DNA of 64,000 nt from CAZAMP01 sp964486455 (GTDB taxonomy: Bacteria > Eisenbacteria > RBG-16-71-46 > CAZAMP01), in assembly GCA_964486455.1 (NCBI GenBank), contig CAZAMP010000013.1, forward strand, positions 1 through 64,000. The letters run 5' to 3'. The position numbers were made by a program, and so were the translations under genes. The notes under the pieces were generated by a model. The model was not told the DNA's origin. It made no database searches and saw only the letters and a program-made list of their open reading frames with translations. Each line of letters begins with the position of its first letter. Positions within the stretch are counted from its first letter, which is position 1. Below are positions 33,758 to 42,843 of the stretch, in pieces.

Positions 33758-34873
33758 CTACTCCTTCGGTTTCAAGTACTCCCGCGTGTCGCGACGAATC
33801 TGTAGCACCATGAAAACCGCGCCGAGAACGACGGCGAGCCAGATCGTGCTCAGGCGACAGCCGACCGTGAACGCCGCGACGTTCGTGGAATCGGTGAAGC
33901 ATCGCATGAGGAAGGTGTTGCTCACCTCGGCGATGAAGCCCGCGCCGGGTGTCGGGGCGAAGTAGCAGACGAAGAGCAGAAGAACCTGAGCGATGATCAC
34001 GTTCCAGAAGGCAACCGACAGCCCCATCGCCTGCGCGATGACGTATCCGATGAGACACTTGTTGAAGTAGAGAACGAACGTCACCCCGAGACTCTGCGCC
34101 AGCAGATGCGGGTTCTTCTTCGTGCACATCGCGACGCTTTGCTGAAACTGCCCGACAAGTTCCGTGAGCTTGTGATTCGCCGTTTCCGTCCGCGTGACCA
34201 TACGCCCGCCGAGAAGCCGTCCCACCGCCCGAACCAGCCGTGTCGCCGGCGTCAGCATGACCTTCGGCGCCAGCAACAGCAGGAAGATCGCCGTCATCAC
34301 GACCGCGAAAATGCCGAAGCTGAAACGCAGGATGACGCGCATGGTTTCCGCGAACTCCGCGGGGATCATGACGACAATGAGAACCGCCGCGATGAAGAGC
34401 ACGGCGAGCGTCGCCGCGAAGTTGATCAGGCTGAGCGCGACACCGCCCGAGATGGGAAGGCCCGCGCGCCACAAGACATAAATGTGGGCCGGCCCTCCAC
34501 CCGTCTGTGACGGGGTGATCGCCCCGAGGAACATGTTGCACAAATTGGCCCGAAACCCGTCGAAGAACGATACGCGCGGCTCCATCGCGTGCGCGAACAT
34601 GTAGAGTCGGTAGCCTCCGAGAACCCAGTCCATCACGACGAGGAAGAGCAGCGTCGCGAGCTGTGAAACTCGCAATGACCGGATCGTGGGCCAGAATTCA
34701 GCGCCGCTCGTGAGCAGAAAGCTCACAGCAACACCGGCGGACGAGATGGCCAGGAAGAGGACTATCCCGGTGATGAGATAGCGCCGCCGGAGGTACTTCG
34801 ATCGCAGCGTCTCGATGGGGGCGAACTCGCCCGCGCCGTCGCGCATGGGGCCGTTAGCTGATGGGTCGTCCAT
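33758..34873 (-). CDS. Flippase-like membrane protein (LPG synthase TM / UPF0104 family)
   Basis: 371 aa with about eight TM helices. Family features are NMFLGAITPSQTGGGPAHIYVLW in the first half (the PxxxGG motif) and YFAPTPGAGFIAEV near 310. This is the transmembrane lipid-flipping module of MprF, found here without the aminoacyl-transferase domain. Such stand-alone proteins are proposed to move lipids or glycolipids across the inner membrane. The start at 34873 overlaps the upstream phosphodiesterase stop by 20 bases. An alternative ATG at 34846 would leave a 7-base gap. Pairing with an alkaline-phosphatase-fold enzyme suggests a joint role in envelope lipid handling. Confidence 0.78.
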   Translation of the reverse strand: MDDPSANGPMRDGAGEFAPIETLRSKYLRRRYLITGIVLFLAISSAGVAVSFLLTSGAEFWPTIRSLRVSQLATLLFLVVMDWVLGGYRLYMFAHAMEPRVSFFDGFRANLCNMFLGAITPSQTGGGPAHIYVLWRAGLPISGGVALSLINFAATLAVLFIAAVLIVVMIPAEFAETMRVILRFSFGIFAVVMTAIFLLLLAPKVMLTPATRLVRAVGRLLGGRMVTRTETANHKLTELVGQFQQSVAMCTKKNPHLLAQSLGVTFVLYFNKCLIGYVIAQAMGLSVAFWNVIIAQVLLLFVCYFAPTPGAGFIAEVSNTFLMRCFTDSTNVAAFTVGCRLSTIWLAVVLGAVFMVLQIRRDTREYLKPKE

Positions 34874-36296
34874 CGACCGGAATGTCCTCCGGAACGTGTT
34901 TCCCGCAGAGACGGCAGATCAAGGGGTAGATGTCCACCGTGCGGATGGGCTCGGGATTCGTGAGCGGCGTGTTGACCGCGAACGGGGTCAGCATCTGATC
35001 GCGATGAATCGACCCGTGCGAAGAATGGTGTTCAGGATGCTCGTGCTGGAGCCTGAGATCGAAACCCGGCTCGGCCGAGAGCACCACATCGCCGCAACGG
35101 GGGCTCGAGAAGAGCGACCAGTATTGCGTCATGAGGTCCGGGTAGCTCGTCTCGAATGTTCTGAGAAACAGATCGTGCTCATCGTACGTCCCGTCCGCGA
35201 CGGCACCCTCGAGAAAAGGCCTTCCATTGGATTGCAGGTCGAAGCTGCCGTTCACCTTCTTGAAGCGTAGATCGCCGTCCGGTCTCCGGAGAACGATTGT
35301 TCCATCCTCAGCCCGCGTCGCGACGAACGACATTCCCTCGGTTTCGATGAGTGTTTGGACCAGATCGCGCGACCGCGGACTGCTCATGACCTGTTCATCG
35401 GGCGTCTTGTGACATGGATTGCTGTTCATGAAGAGGTAGACCATGCACATGCTGTTGCCGCTCTCCATGACCGCCGCTTCGTAGTTTCTGACCAGCGTCC
35501 GCGGGTAGTACATCGTGCGAAATCCGCTCCGCTTGACCTCGTCCACGACGGGGATATGAGTATCGGTGGCCGTATGCCCGTGATCGCTCGCGACGATGAG
35601 TAGGCTTCGGTCCAGCTCGCCCTTCGCCGCGAGACGGTCGGCGACCCGGCCGACGACGCCGTCGAGGCGCTCGTAGCTCCTGAGCGTGCGCTCATCATGC
35701 GGCGAGAAGAGATGCGAGTATTCGTCGACCCCGTAGAAGACCGAAAAGATGAAATCGCACCCCTGATCGATGTACGAGAGCGTCATCCTCTCGGAGAGAC
35801 GATCGGCGCGAACCCAGTCGCCCGTGCAGTGGCTGTGCGCGATCGTCGGGATGCGACGCCATCTGAGCTTCTTGAGCCGCTTGTTCCGGCAGAGATCCAC
35901 GGGACCGAGCACGAGCGCGGGCTTGTCGAAGAGCTCGTACAGCGTGACACAAGCCTGATTCATATCGTGCCTGAAGAGAACCGTGGCGGCGCTGTTGTAG
36001 CTGCGGTGTTTGAACGGATGAAAATCGCTGGATGACGCCTTCCGGCGGTCGAACCACCGGTAGCCCACGATCCCGGACGTGCCCGCGAACTGGCCGGTCA
36101 AAAACGGCACGTGGGCAGGACCCGTCGTCGATGGGAACGTGGACACGGCGGGACGCGTCGCGCCCGGTTCGACCAGGTATTTGCGGATATTGGGCAGACG
36201 CCCTTCATCCAGTAGCTCGTGGAAGACATCATGTCGTCCGCCATCGAGAAGAAATATGTAACAGTTCTTGAAGTGTCCAGACGAAGCGGACGCCAT
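34854..36296 (-). CDS. Alkaline phosphatase superfamily phosphodiesterase / nucleotide pyrophosphatase-like
   Basis: 480 aa from ATG 36296 (GGGAGGG 5 bases upstream). No signal peptide is evident. Metal site 1 starts at Asp18 (IFLLDGGRHD). The nucleophile Thr58 is in FPSTTGPAH. Later ligands are in YGVDEYSH and in SDHGHTATDTH, and the last His is probably in the His-rich HEHPEHHSSHGSIH near 440. The order is that of the type I phosphodiesterase/nucleotide pyrophosphatase group. Without a signal peptide it is predicted to be cytosolic unless exported by another route. It probably hydrolyses phosphate mono- or diesters, perhaps lipid-linked, given the flippase gene translated next. Confidence 0.78.
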   Translation of the reverse strand: MASASSGHFKNCYIFLLDGGRHDVFHELLDEGRLPNIRKYLVEPGATRPAVSTFPSTTGPAHVPFLTGQFAGTSGIVGYRWFDRRKASSSDFHPFKHRSYNSAATVLFRHDMNQACVTLYELFDKPALVLGPVDLCRNKRLKKLRWRRIPTIAHSHCTGDWVRADRLSERMTLSYIDQGCDFIFSVFYGVDEYSHLFSPHDERTLRSYERLDGVVGRVADRLAAKGELDRSLLIVASDHGHTATDTHIPVVDEVKRSGFRTMYYPRTLVRNYEAAVMESGNSMCMVYLFMNSNPCHKTPDEQVMSSPRSRDLVQTLIETEGMSFVATRAEDGTIVLRRPDGDLRFKKVNGSFDLQSNGRPFLEGAVADGTYDEHDLFLRTFETSYPDLMTQYWSLFSSPRCGDVVLSAEPGFDLRLQHEHPEHHSSHGSIHRDQMLTPFAVNTPLTNPEPIRTVDIYPLICRLCGKHVPEDIPVDGRPIS

Positions 36297-36390
36297 TGCT
36301 GCCCTCCCGAACCCGGCGCGCCAGGCGGGGACTATACTTGGAGGACAGCAAGCAGGACAAGGCCACAGCGGATCGTGCGTCGTGGGGCGA

Positions 36391-36762
36391 TCAGCTCGCT
36401 TTGGAGTGCCGATCCGGGCGGTCGAGCATCCTGAGAAGGAGGCGGCGGAACGGAGCGTACGCGCATTCCTGCGTGCATTCGGAGAGGTCATCGATCTCGA
36501 CGCAGTGATGCTCACACTGCGCCGACCCCGCGAGAACGTCCGACTGGATCGGCTCATTGACAAGGGGTAGAAACGCGGACACCGGCACGGAGAACAGCGT
36601 GTCGCATTCCAGCCCCACGTGATTGAAGAAGTAACGGTTGTCGGTGAGATCGTCGCCGACGAACGACATGCCGCGTGGATGAATCTCGGGATGGTCGAGA
36701 AAATCCGTTAATCGAAACGGACTGCCGCACATCGGGCAATGAATCGTCGTGGGCTCTGACAT
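36391..36762 (-). CDS. Zinc-ribbon-like small protein
   Basis: 123 aa. The N-terminal CPMCGSPF is a zinc-knuckle. A Cys/His cluster follows in the second half (AQCEHHCVEIDDLSECTQEC), enough for one or two metal sites. Between them is YFFNHVGLECDTLFSVPVSAFLPLV. The family is not recognised. It is soluble, with no enzyme motif. It lies 94 bases upstream of the phosphodiesterase on the same strand and may share its transcript. Confidence 0.6.
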   Translation of the reverse strand: MSEPTTIHCPMCGSPFRLTDFLDHPEIHPRGMSFVGDDLTDNRYFFNHVGLECDTLFSVPVSAFLPLVNEPIQSDVLAGSAQCEHHCVEIDDLSECTQECAYAPFRRLLLRMLDRPDRHSKAS

Positions 36763-36854
36763 GGCGCGAACCTGACCCTCCCCAAGATCTCACAACACCG
36801 ACAGATTCATTATCGCGCGTGTCGCCGATCTCTTGAGTGGCCGCGGCGCCCTTT

Positions 36855-37355
36855 TTACCCCGCCAGCCGTTCGAGCGCCTCTCCCGTCATGCGAAAGACC
36901 GTCCACTCATCCATGGCGACGGCTCCAAGGCCCTTGTAGAACTCGATGGAGGGCGTATTCCAGTCGAGCACCGCCCATTCGAGTCGCCGGCAGCCTCTGG
37001 CCCTCGCCTGTCTCGCGACGTAGACCAGGAGCGCCTTCCCGAACCCGCGGCCGCGGTACTCAGGCCGGACGTAGATATCCTCCAGGTACATTCCGGCGCG
37101 CCCGACGAACGTCGAGTAGTTGTGGAAGTAGAGCGCGTAGCCGATCGGGGCACCGTCGAGCTCGCCGATCACGACCTCCGCCGAAGGCCTTTCCCCGAAT
37201 AGCGACTCGATGAGTGATTCCTCCGTGGCCACGACCTCATCGGAGAGCCGCTCGTACTCCGCCAGCTCCTTGATGAGCGTGAGGATGAGCGGCGCATCGG
37301 CTTCCGTCGTCGACCGGATCTCGAAGCCAGGGATTCCCGTTGCGTCCTTCGTCAT
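36855..37355 (-). CDS. GNAT-family N-acetyltransferase, diamine/polyamine acetyltransferase-like
   Basis: 166 aa. It is a complete GNAT fold: FEIRSTTEADAPLILTLIKE at the N-terminus, the beta4 strand GMYLEDIYVRPEYRGRGFGK with the acetyl-CoA P-loop (RGRGFGK), and WAVLDWNTPSIEFYKGLGA at the end. The LEDIYV...RGxGxGK and LDWN.P.I.FY pattern is that of the spermidine/spermine acetyltransferase-like group. The substrate is probably a small amine, unproven. Its start overlaps the stop of the DUF1285 gene (ATGA, 37352-37355). Confidence 0.85.
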   Translation of the reverse strand: MTKDATGIPGFEIRSTTEADAPLILTLIKELAEYERLSDEVVATEESLIESLFGERPSAEVVIGELDGAPIGYALYFHNYSTFVGRAGMYLEDIYVRPEYRGRGFGKALLVYVARQARARGCRRLEWAVLDWNTPSIEFYKGLGAVAMDEWTVFRMTGEALERLAG

Positions 37356-37810
37356 CCTTCGTCCTTATCCAGTGTCACGCGTGCGTCCCCCAGTGTGAGC
37401 ACGTAGTCGGCACCCTGCTTCTCCACGAGTTTGAGCAGCGCGAGCTGCGCCGCCCTGCCGAAGCGGGCGGCAAAGTGTCCGTCACGCACCGCGCAGACGA
37501 GCATTTCATCCGATCGAATTCGGAGACTCTCGGGAACCAGCCCCTCGCGGCTTCCGTCCTGCAGGCGGAGCACGATGCCCGTGACCTTCCCGGACCTCCG
37601 CTCGATATCGGCGCGCATCACGACGAACGGGGTGTCCTCGACGTGAAGTATGTTCTCTTCGCCCGCGCACATCGAGAGATAGGTGCCATCCGACCGCGGC
37701 TCGAGCTTCCTGAAGAACGTGCGGAGCACAGCGGGATCGGTGATGGCGGTCTTGGCGTGAGAGAGAACGCCGTCCCGGTCGAGGTGATACGTGTAGCGTC
37801 TAGCCCGCAC
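37352..37810 (-). CDS. DUF1285-like protein
   Basis: 152 aa from GTG 37810. The order of blocks is TYHLDRDGVLSHAKTAITDP, FFRKLEPRSDGTYLSMCAGE, ILHVEDTPFVVMRADIE, then a Gly/Asp turn and AARFGRAAQLALLKLVEK. These match DUF1285 proteins (the VEDxPF core is the best marker). The structure is known as a two-domain beta fold but its function is not. A hairpin (37812-37855) ends just before the GTG and could influence initiation. It is coupled to the acetyltransferase gene downstream. Confidence 0.65.
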   Translation of the reverse strand: MRARRYTYHLDRDGVLSHAKTAITDPAVLRTFFRKLEPRSDGTYLSMCAGEENILHVEDTPFVVMRADIERRSGKVTGIVLRLQDGSREGLVPESLRIRSDEMLVCAVRDGHFAARFGRAAQLALLKLVEKQGADYVLTLGDARVTLDKDEG

Positions 37811-37811
37811 G

Positions 37812-37855
37812 CCTCACCAGCTCCCTACTGCGGTCGCGAACGAGACCTGGTGAGG
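37812..37855 (-). terminator. Inverted repeat between the SGNH and DUF1285 genes
   Basis: CCTCACCAG (37812-37820) and CTGGTGAGG (37847-37855) form a 9-bp stem around a 26-base loop. It lies downstream of the SGNH hydrolase stop (37871) and immediately upstream of GTG 37810. It could be a weak terminator or a start-site hairpin. Confidence 0.4.
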
Positions 37856-37870
37856 TGTGTGGGCCAGGCA

Positions 37871-39349
37871 CTACGGAACCATGACGGCCCGCGCGTCCAC
37901 CGGAGGTACGCCCGCGCCGGTCTCGGCATTGATCACGTCGATCCAGGCGTTCGCGATCGCGGCGTACCCGACGCCGCTAGGATGAATTCCATCGAGGCTG
38001 AAGAGCCCGCCGGTCAGATGACCATTTTCGAAGCCGACCCCTCCGAAGACGAGCCCACCGGCGGCAAACGACTCGAAGACAGCCCGCACGTCGACCACGG
38101 GCACGTCGCGCGCCGTGCACGTGTCGCCAATGGTCGCGTTGAAGGCGTCCACCGCGCCCTCGAGGAGGAGAAACTCGGCGGTCGTCAGCGTGGCCGACGC
38201 GGGTAGCATTTCTCCGTGGCGGGGATATTCGATCGGAAGCGCCGCTGTCGCTTCTTCTTCGCTCAGGCCCTGCTCGTCCATGATCCGCCTGATGAGGACG
38301 ACGTCGGGCAGCCCCACGCCTTCCTGCATGAGCTCCAATGCGCTCAAGAGAACGATCGTCTCGTCATCGAGCTCGGTGGCGCCGGCCTGCAAGTCACTCT
38401 CGGCCGTGCCTTCCTCGCCCAACCATGCGATCCGTCCGCCACTGACGGGATGGGCGACCGGTTCGAAGTACGGATCGATGACGTACCCGGGCAGCGCCGT
38501 GAAGAACGGCATCGTCGCAAGCGACGGCAAATTCGCGGCAATCACGACTGCCTCCGTCTCGTCCAGAAGCGTGTCGAGGATCTGCGAGAGCCATCCGCCA
38601 AAGACGGTGGCGTCGTACGGAAGCGCGTTCGGATCGCCCACGATCGCGGCGTCCATGATCTCCGCGAGACCCACCCACAGCGTCACGAGCTTCGGACCCA
38701 GCGTGATCGCCTGCCCGACGGCCGTGAGCGAATCGGCGAACTGCGTCCCGTCAAGACCGAGCCGGAGCACGGTGTTGAAGAACAGGTTGGGACGCCCGTT
38801 ATCACAGGCCCAGCAGGTCGTCGAGTCGATCGCCACCGCGAGGTCGTAGGCGTACGCACGCGGAATCCCCAGGTTGCGGAACGGGACGAAGTGCTCCCGC
38901 TTGATCTCGAAGGAGTGATGCATCGAGTCGCGAAACGCCGGCGTCGCGAGCAACGGGTTCTCCCATTCCGCGCGGACGATCTCCGGCGGAGAGAGGCTCA
39001 CGAGGGCGAGATAGCCGGCGGCGGTCACTCGATCCCCGCTGTTGAAGCCGGGATTCGCGACGAGCGGCTGAACCATCGCGCCCGATGGATCGCTCAGCAT
39101 CTGAAAGGCGGAGGAGAGCTGCGCGGGATAGCTGTCGAGCTGCAACCGCTTGGACAACGCGCCCGACTGCACGCCGGCCGTGAAACCGTCACCGAGGGCG
39201 ATATAGTCCTTCACGAACGATTTCGGAACGGACCTTTCGATGGGTGCCAGGCCGGGTTCGCAACCGGCGATCCCGAGCGCAACGACGAGCACACCGAAGA
39301 GCGCGACGCCGCTCCACCGCCCGCGGGCCTTCTGATGCCATCCCACCAT
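37871..39349 (-). CDS. SGNH/GDSL-type hydrolase lipoprotein
   Basis: 492 aa from ATG 39349 (GAGG 8 bases upstream). The lipobox is LGIAGC (Cys30). Block I is DYIALGDGFTAG, with Gly-Asp-Gly where a Ser is normal (GDS). Block III looks like VTLWVGLAEIMDA. The C-terminal block V is SLDGIHPSGVGYA, with Asp and His of the catalytic site. The nucleophile Ser appears to be replaced, so activity is uncertain. SGNH proteins in FadL operons are thought to be surface lipases or esterases. The gene follows fadL by 14 bases and fadD by one more gene. Confidence 0.72.
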   Translation of the reverse strand: MVGWHQKARGRWSGVALFGVLVVALGIAGCEPGLAPIERSVPKSFVKDYIALGDGFTAGVQSGALSKRLQLDSYPAQLSSAFQMLSDPSGAMVQPLVANPGFNSGDRVTAAGYLALVSLSPPEIVRAEWENPLLATPAFRDSMHHSFEIKREHFVPFRNLGIPRAYAYDLAVAIDSTTCWACDNGRPNLFFNTVLRLGLDGTQFADSLTAVGQAITLGPKLVTLWVGLAEIMDAAIVGDPNALPYDATVFGGWLSQILDTLLDETEAVVIAANLPSLATMPFFTALPGYVIDPYFEPVAHPVSGGRIAWLGEEGTAESDLQAGATELDDETIVLLSALELMQEGVGLPDVVLIRRIMDEQGLSEEEATAALPIEYPRHGEMLPASATLTTAEFLLLEGAVDAFNATIGDTCTARDVPVVDVRAVFESFAAGGLVFGGVGFENGHLTGGLFSLDGIHPSGVGYAAIANAWIDVINAETGAGVPPVDARAVMVP

Positions 39350-39363
39350 GTTCTGTTCCTCGG

Positions 39364-40650
39364 CTAGAAGTCGTGACCGACGCTCACGCCGAAGAGCCAG
39401 GCCATGGCGTCGTATCGTCCGTTGAAGTTCTCGACGTTGTCACTCACGTCGGTCTCGGAGAAGAAGACAAGCTGTTCGTGAATGTCGAGCCGCCATCGCT
39501 CGTAAGCGTATCCGATCCCCGCCGTGATCCCGAATCGATCCGCGTCGGGAAGAAACGGTCCGATCGCGAGCGTCGGGGCCGGTGTCGGCTCGTAGAGTCC
39601 GCCCAGTCGCACCGCGAGCCGCTCCCCCGCGGGAACCGACAGACCGCCCCGGAAACTGACGACGTCCTCGTAGCGACGCTCGTAGACTCGCGACAGCGCG
39701 GTATCTTCGAACTCGAAATCCAGAACATCGAACACCGACCAGCGTGTCAGCTCGACGTCCGCCGCTGCCAGCCAACCATCGGCGATGTTCCACGCGACGC
39801 CGAGCGTGGCAACGGCCGGAAACGGCAGGTTCAGCGACGCGCGCTGGGCATCGGGCAGCCGATCACGTAGACCGTCATCGAGATCGCCGCTACCCGTCCC
39901 GATGAAATCGAATTCAGCGTCGCCCTCGAGGCTGTTGTCGAGCCCGTGTCGATACGAGAGCCCGATGTGAAAGGCCGACCAATCGATCAGCAGGCCGGCG
40001 TTGAACGTCACGCCCAGGCTCGGGTCCATCACGACGGTCATCTTGGCCAGATCCGCCACCGCCGTTCTCGCGTCGATCTGAATTGTCGTGGGCTCGTAGC
40101 GGACGAAACGGGCGTCGGTGAACACCACGTCGAGTCCGATCCCCGCGGACAGGCCCGGCGTGACTTCCATCGCAACCGTCGGGTTCAGGTAGAGCCCGCT
40201 CATCTCCGCCGTGGCCATCACGTAGCGACCGGTGAACGCTTCACGGCGCTGCCAGTCTGTCCGCCATGAGAACGGAACGTACATGCCGATCCCGCCAACG
40301 ACGTAGTCACTCAGATGAAACGTCGCGAAGGCATGCGGATCAAAGTGAATGTCGTTCGGCGACTTTTCCTTGATTCCGTAGCCGGGATACGGCGGTGCCC
40401 CGGTGAACTCGAGCCGTTGGACGTGGCCGGCCGCGCCGATCAAAACATGATTGCCTTGTAGCCTCGCGATTCCGGCCGGGTTGGCGAAGATGGCGGAAGC
40501 GTCGTCCGCCACGGCGGCGAAGGCTCCGCCCATCCCCAACGCACCGCTACCCGCAGCGCGCTGCCCGAAGGCGGCAGATTGGGCGTCCGCTTGACTCGTG
40601 ATGATTCCGAGGGCTGCCAGAGCGGCCAGGACACCGAGCAGTCTCCTCAT
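39364..40650 (-). CDS. FadL/OmpP1-family outer-membrane transport protein
   Basis: 428 aa from ATG 40650 (GAGGAG 8 bases upstream). After a signal peptide (ending QADAQS) comes the FadL-type N-terminus AAFGQRAAGSGALGMGGAFA..ADDASAIFANPAGIARL, in which the GxGxA and NPAG motifs form the hatch. Barrel strands follow and the end is AWLFGVSVGHDF, with a C-terminal Phe. FadL proteins take up long-chain fatty acids or other hydrophobic compounds. It starts 20 bases after the acyl-CoA ligase stop, so uptake and activation are co-expressed. Confidence 0.85.
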   Translation of the reverse strand: MRRLLGVLAALAALGIITSQADAQSAAFGQRAAGSGALGMGGAFAAVADDASAIFANPAGIARLQGNHVLIGAAGHVQRLEFTGAPPYPGYGIKEKSPNDIHFDPHAFATFHLSDYVVGGIGMYVPFSWRTDWQRREAFTGRYVMATAEMSGLYLNPTVAMEVTPGLSAGIGLDVVFTDARFVRYEPTTIQIDARTAVADLAKMTVVMDPSLGVTFNAGLLIDWSAFHIGLSYRHGLDNSLEGDAEFDFIGTGSGDLDDGLRDRLPDAQRASLNLPFPAVATLGVAWNIADGWLAAADVELTRWSVFDVLDFEFEDTALSRVYERRYEDVVSFRGGLSVPAGERLAVRLGGLYEPTPAPTLAIGPFLPDADRFGITAGIGYAYERWRLDIHEQLVFFSETDVSDNVENFNGRYDAMAWLFGVSVGHDF

Positions 40651-40669
40651 GGTGTTTCTCCTCGTCGTC

Positions 40670-42460
40670 TTACTCGGCGTAGAGCGCATCAATGAGATCC
40701 GCGTGGCGCTCCTCGATGATTCGACGCTTCACCTTGAGCGTCGGCGTGAGTGCGCCGTCGGGAATGGTCCATTCTTCCGATAGCACCACAAACTTCTTGA
40801 TCGTCTCGTAGTTGGCGAGATCATCGTTCACCGCGGCGACTTCGCTATCGTACAACGATTTCACGGCGGCGTGTGTCACGAGTTCCGCAAAGTTCTCGAA
40901 CGTGATGCCTTCGGCCTTGGCCGTTGCCTCCAACACAATGAAATCAGGCACGATGATCGCCGACAGGAACCGTCGGCCGTCCCCGATCAGCATGGCCTCA
41001 CCGACGAAACGACTGCGCTTGAGCGCTTGCTCGATCGGCAGCGGGGCCACGTTCTTCCCGGCCGCCGTGACGAAGAGGTCTTTCTTGCGATCGGTGATGA
41101 AGAGGTAGCCATCTTCGTCGATGTGGCCGATGTCCCCGGTGCAAAACCAGTCGCTCCGGAAGACCGCGGCGGTCTCGTCATCCTTGTTGTAGTAACCGCT
41201 CATGACGTTCGGTCCGCGGGTCAGAATCTCGCCGTCGGCGGCGATCTTGACCTCCACGCCGGGGATCGGTTTGCCGACGCTCCCGATCCGACAGTGTGTT
41301 TGCGTGTTGGCCGTGATCACGGGCGACGTCTCCGTGAGGCCGTATCCTTCGAAGATCGGGATGCCGACGCCGTGGAAGAAGAGATTGATGTCCGGCCGGA
41401 GCGCGGCCCCGCCGGAGACGAAGAAACGCGCTCGCCCTCCGATCCGCGCTTTGAGCTTTCGAAACACCAAAGCCCCGGCGAGATTGCGCTTGAACTGAAG
41501 GGATCGGGAGATCGGGAGGTCGGCGTGCTGTCGCTCGGCCACCTCGCATCCGACGCTCTCCGCCCAGCGGAAAAGCTTCTTCCGAAGCGGCGGGGCCTGC
41601 TCGATGGCATCCATCACCCGCGCATGAAACTTCTCGAAGAACCTCGGGACCCCGATGAGGATCGTCGGGCGAATAGTGAGCGCGTCTTCCGCGACCGTTT
41701 CGATCGCCCGCGCGTAGGCAATAGAGACCCCCTGGTACAGCATCGTGTAGTAGCCGGCCATCCGCTCGAAGACGTGGCTGAGCGGCAGGAACGAGAGGCA
41801 GGCGTCTTGCCCGGTGATGTCGAAGATGTCGAGCGCGGCGCGCACGTTCGACACAATGTTCGAGTGGGAAAGCATGACGCCCTTCGGGCGCCCCGTCGTG
41901 CCGGATGTGTAGATGATCGTCGCGAGATCTTCCGGCTTCGTCGGATGAATGGTTTCGAGCGGCGGCACCCCATTGGCGGCCAGCTTCTCCCGTCCGCTCG
42001 CCATCAGATCACCCATGGAGACCAGCGCGGGATTGGCGGCCTCGAACTCATCGAACACGACGATGGCGCCGATGTCCTTGAGCAGCGCTCCGATCTCCAA
42101 GACCTTCTCCGCTTGCTCCCCGGATGACGTGAAGATCCACTTGGCCCCGGAGTCCTCTAGAATCTCCCCGACCTGCGCCGCCGTGAGTGTGGGGTAGATC
42201 GGAACGACGACGCCGCCTCGCGCCAGGGAAGCCATGTCGGCAACCGCCCAGAAGTAACGGTTTTCGGCGAGAAGGGCGACCCGATCGCCCGGCTCGAAGC
42301 CCCGCTCGACGAGGGCTTCTCCGACGGCGGCGACATCCTCGGCATAGGTGTCGGCCGAAACATCGACCCACCGATCCTCGCGATACTCCCGAAACGCATT
42401 CGGCCGTTTGTGCGTCTCGACCGCCATTCGAAACAGATCACACAAGGTTTCTTCCAGCAT
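40670..42460 (-). CDS. Long-chain fatty-acid-CoA ligase (AMP-forming)
   Basis: 596 aa. The adenylate-forming family motifs are complete: P-loop IIYTSGTTGRPKGVMLSH, the A5-like YGLTETSPVITAN, and the hinge region FCTGDIGHIDEDGYLFITDRKKDL with the ATP-binding Asp, followed by a Lys-containing C-domain. Length and the internal EGYGLTE pattern match FACL/FadD-type enzymes that make acyl-CoA from long-chain fatty acid, ATP and CoA at the inner face of the membrane. It is the first gene of the fadD-fadL-SGNH unit. The promoter should lie in 42461-42843. Confidence 0.88.
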   Translation of the reverse strand: MLEETLCDLFRMAVETHKRPNAFREYREDRWVDVSADTYAEDVAAVGEALVERGFEPGDRVALLAENRYFWAVADMASLARGGVVVPIYPTLTAAQVGEILEDSGAKWIFTSSGEQAEKVLEIGALLKDIGAIVVFDEFEAANPALVSMGDLMASGREKLAANGVPPLETIHPTKPEDLATIIYTSGTTGRPKGVMLSHSNIVSNVRAALDIFDITGQDACLSFLPLSHVFERMAGYYTMLYQGVSIAYARAIETVAEDALTIRPTILIGVPRFFEKFHARVMDAIEQAPPLRKKLFRWAESVGCEVAERQHADLPISRSLQFKRNLAGALVFRKLKARIGGRARFFVSGGAALRPDINLFFHGVGIPIFEGYGLTETSPVITANTQTHCRIGSVGKPIPGVEVKIAADGEILTRGPNVMSGYYNKDDETAAVFRSDWFCTGDIGHIDEDGYLFITDRKKDLFVTAAGKNVAPLPIEQALKRSRFVGEAMLIGDGRRFLSAIIVPDFIVLEATAKAEGITFENFAELVTHAAVKSLYDSEVAAVNDDLANYETIKKFVVLSEEWTIPDGALTPTLKVKRRIIEERHADLIDALYAE

Positions 42461-42843
42461 GGGACAACCTCCGTGACGACCGGTAACGCAGGATTTAGAA
42501 AAGACCTAGCAGCCAAGGGGAACGGACGCAACGCCGTTTTTGGCGATAACCGATCCGACCCTCCCGGCAAACGCCATCACCCCACAAGCGCTGCAAACAA
42601 TCGACTTCTGGTTACGGACATCCGCTGATTGAATAGGATTCAGACTATTCGTGGATTGGAGGCTGATTTCGGCATTTCTGGTCAGATTTGTCGATGTTGA
42701 GGTCAGACCGATGACCCGGAATCGCCTGCCCCCGCACCATAAAAAGTGGTATACTTGCTCTAACAGCCAGGCTTAGGACTCATCCTCCGAGGCGATCTCG
42801 CCGGCAGCCCAACCATCTGACTCGTTCAGGGAGATAAACCGCC
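42461..42843. other. 383-base divergent intergenic region
   Basis: This lies between the acyl-CoA ligase (minus) and the TPR regulator (plus). The AT-richer core at 42620-42760 includes the candidate plus promoter at 42747-42755. No clear minus-strand promoter or operator was found. CGTTTTTGGCG (42533-42543) is the only other short feature. Confidence 0.45.
42747..42755 (+). promoter_or_regulatory. Extended -10 promoter candidate for the TPR regulator
   Basis: TGGTATACT is a TGn extended -10 next to TATACT (5 of 6 to TATAAT). It lies 89 bases before ATG 42844. There is no -35 match at the usual distance, which is typical of extended -10 promoters. Confidence 0.4.
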
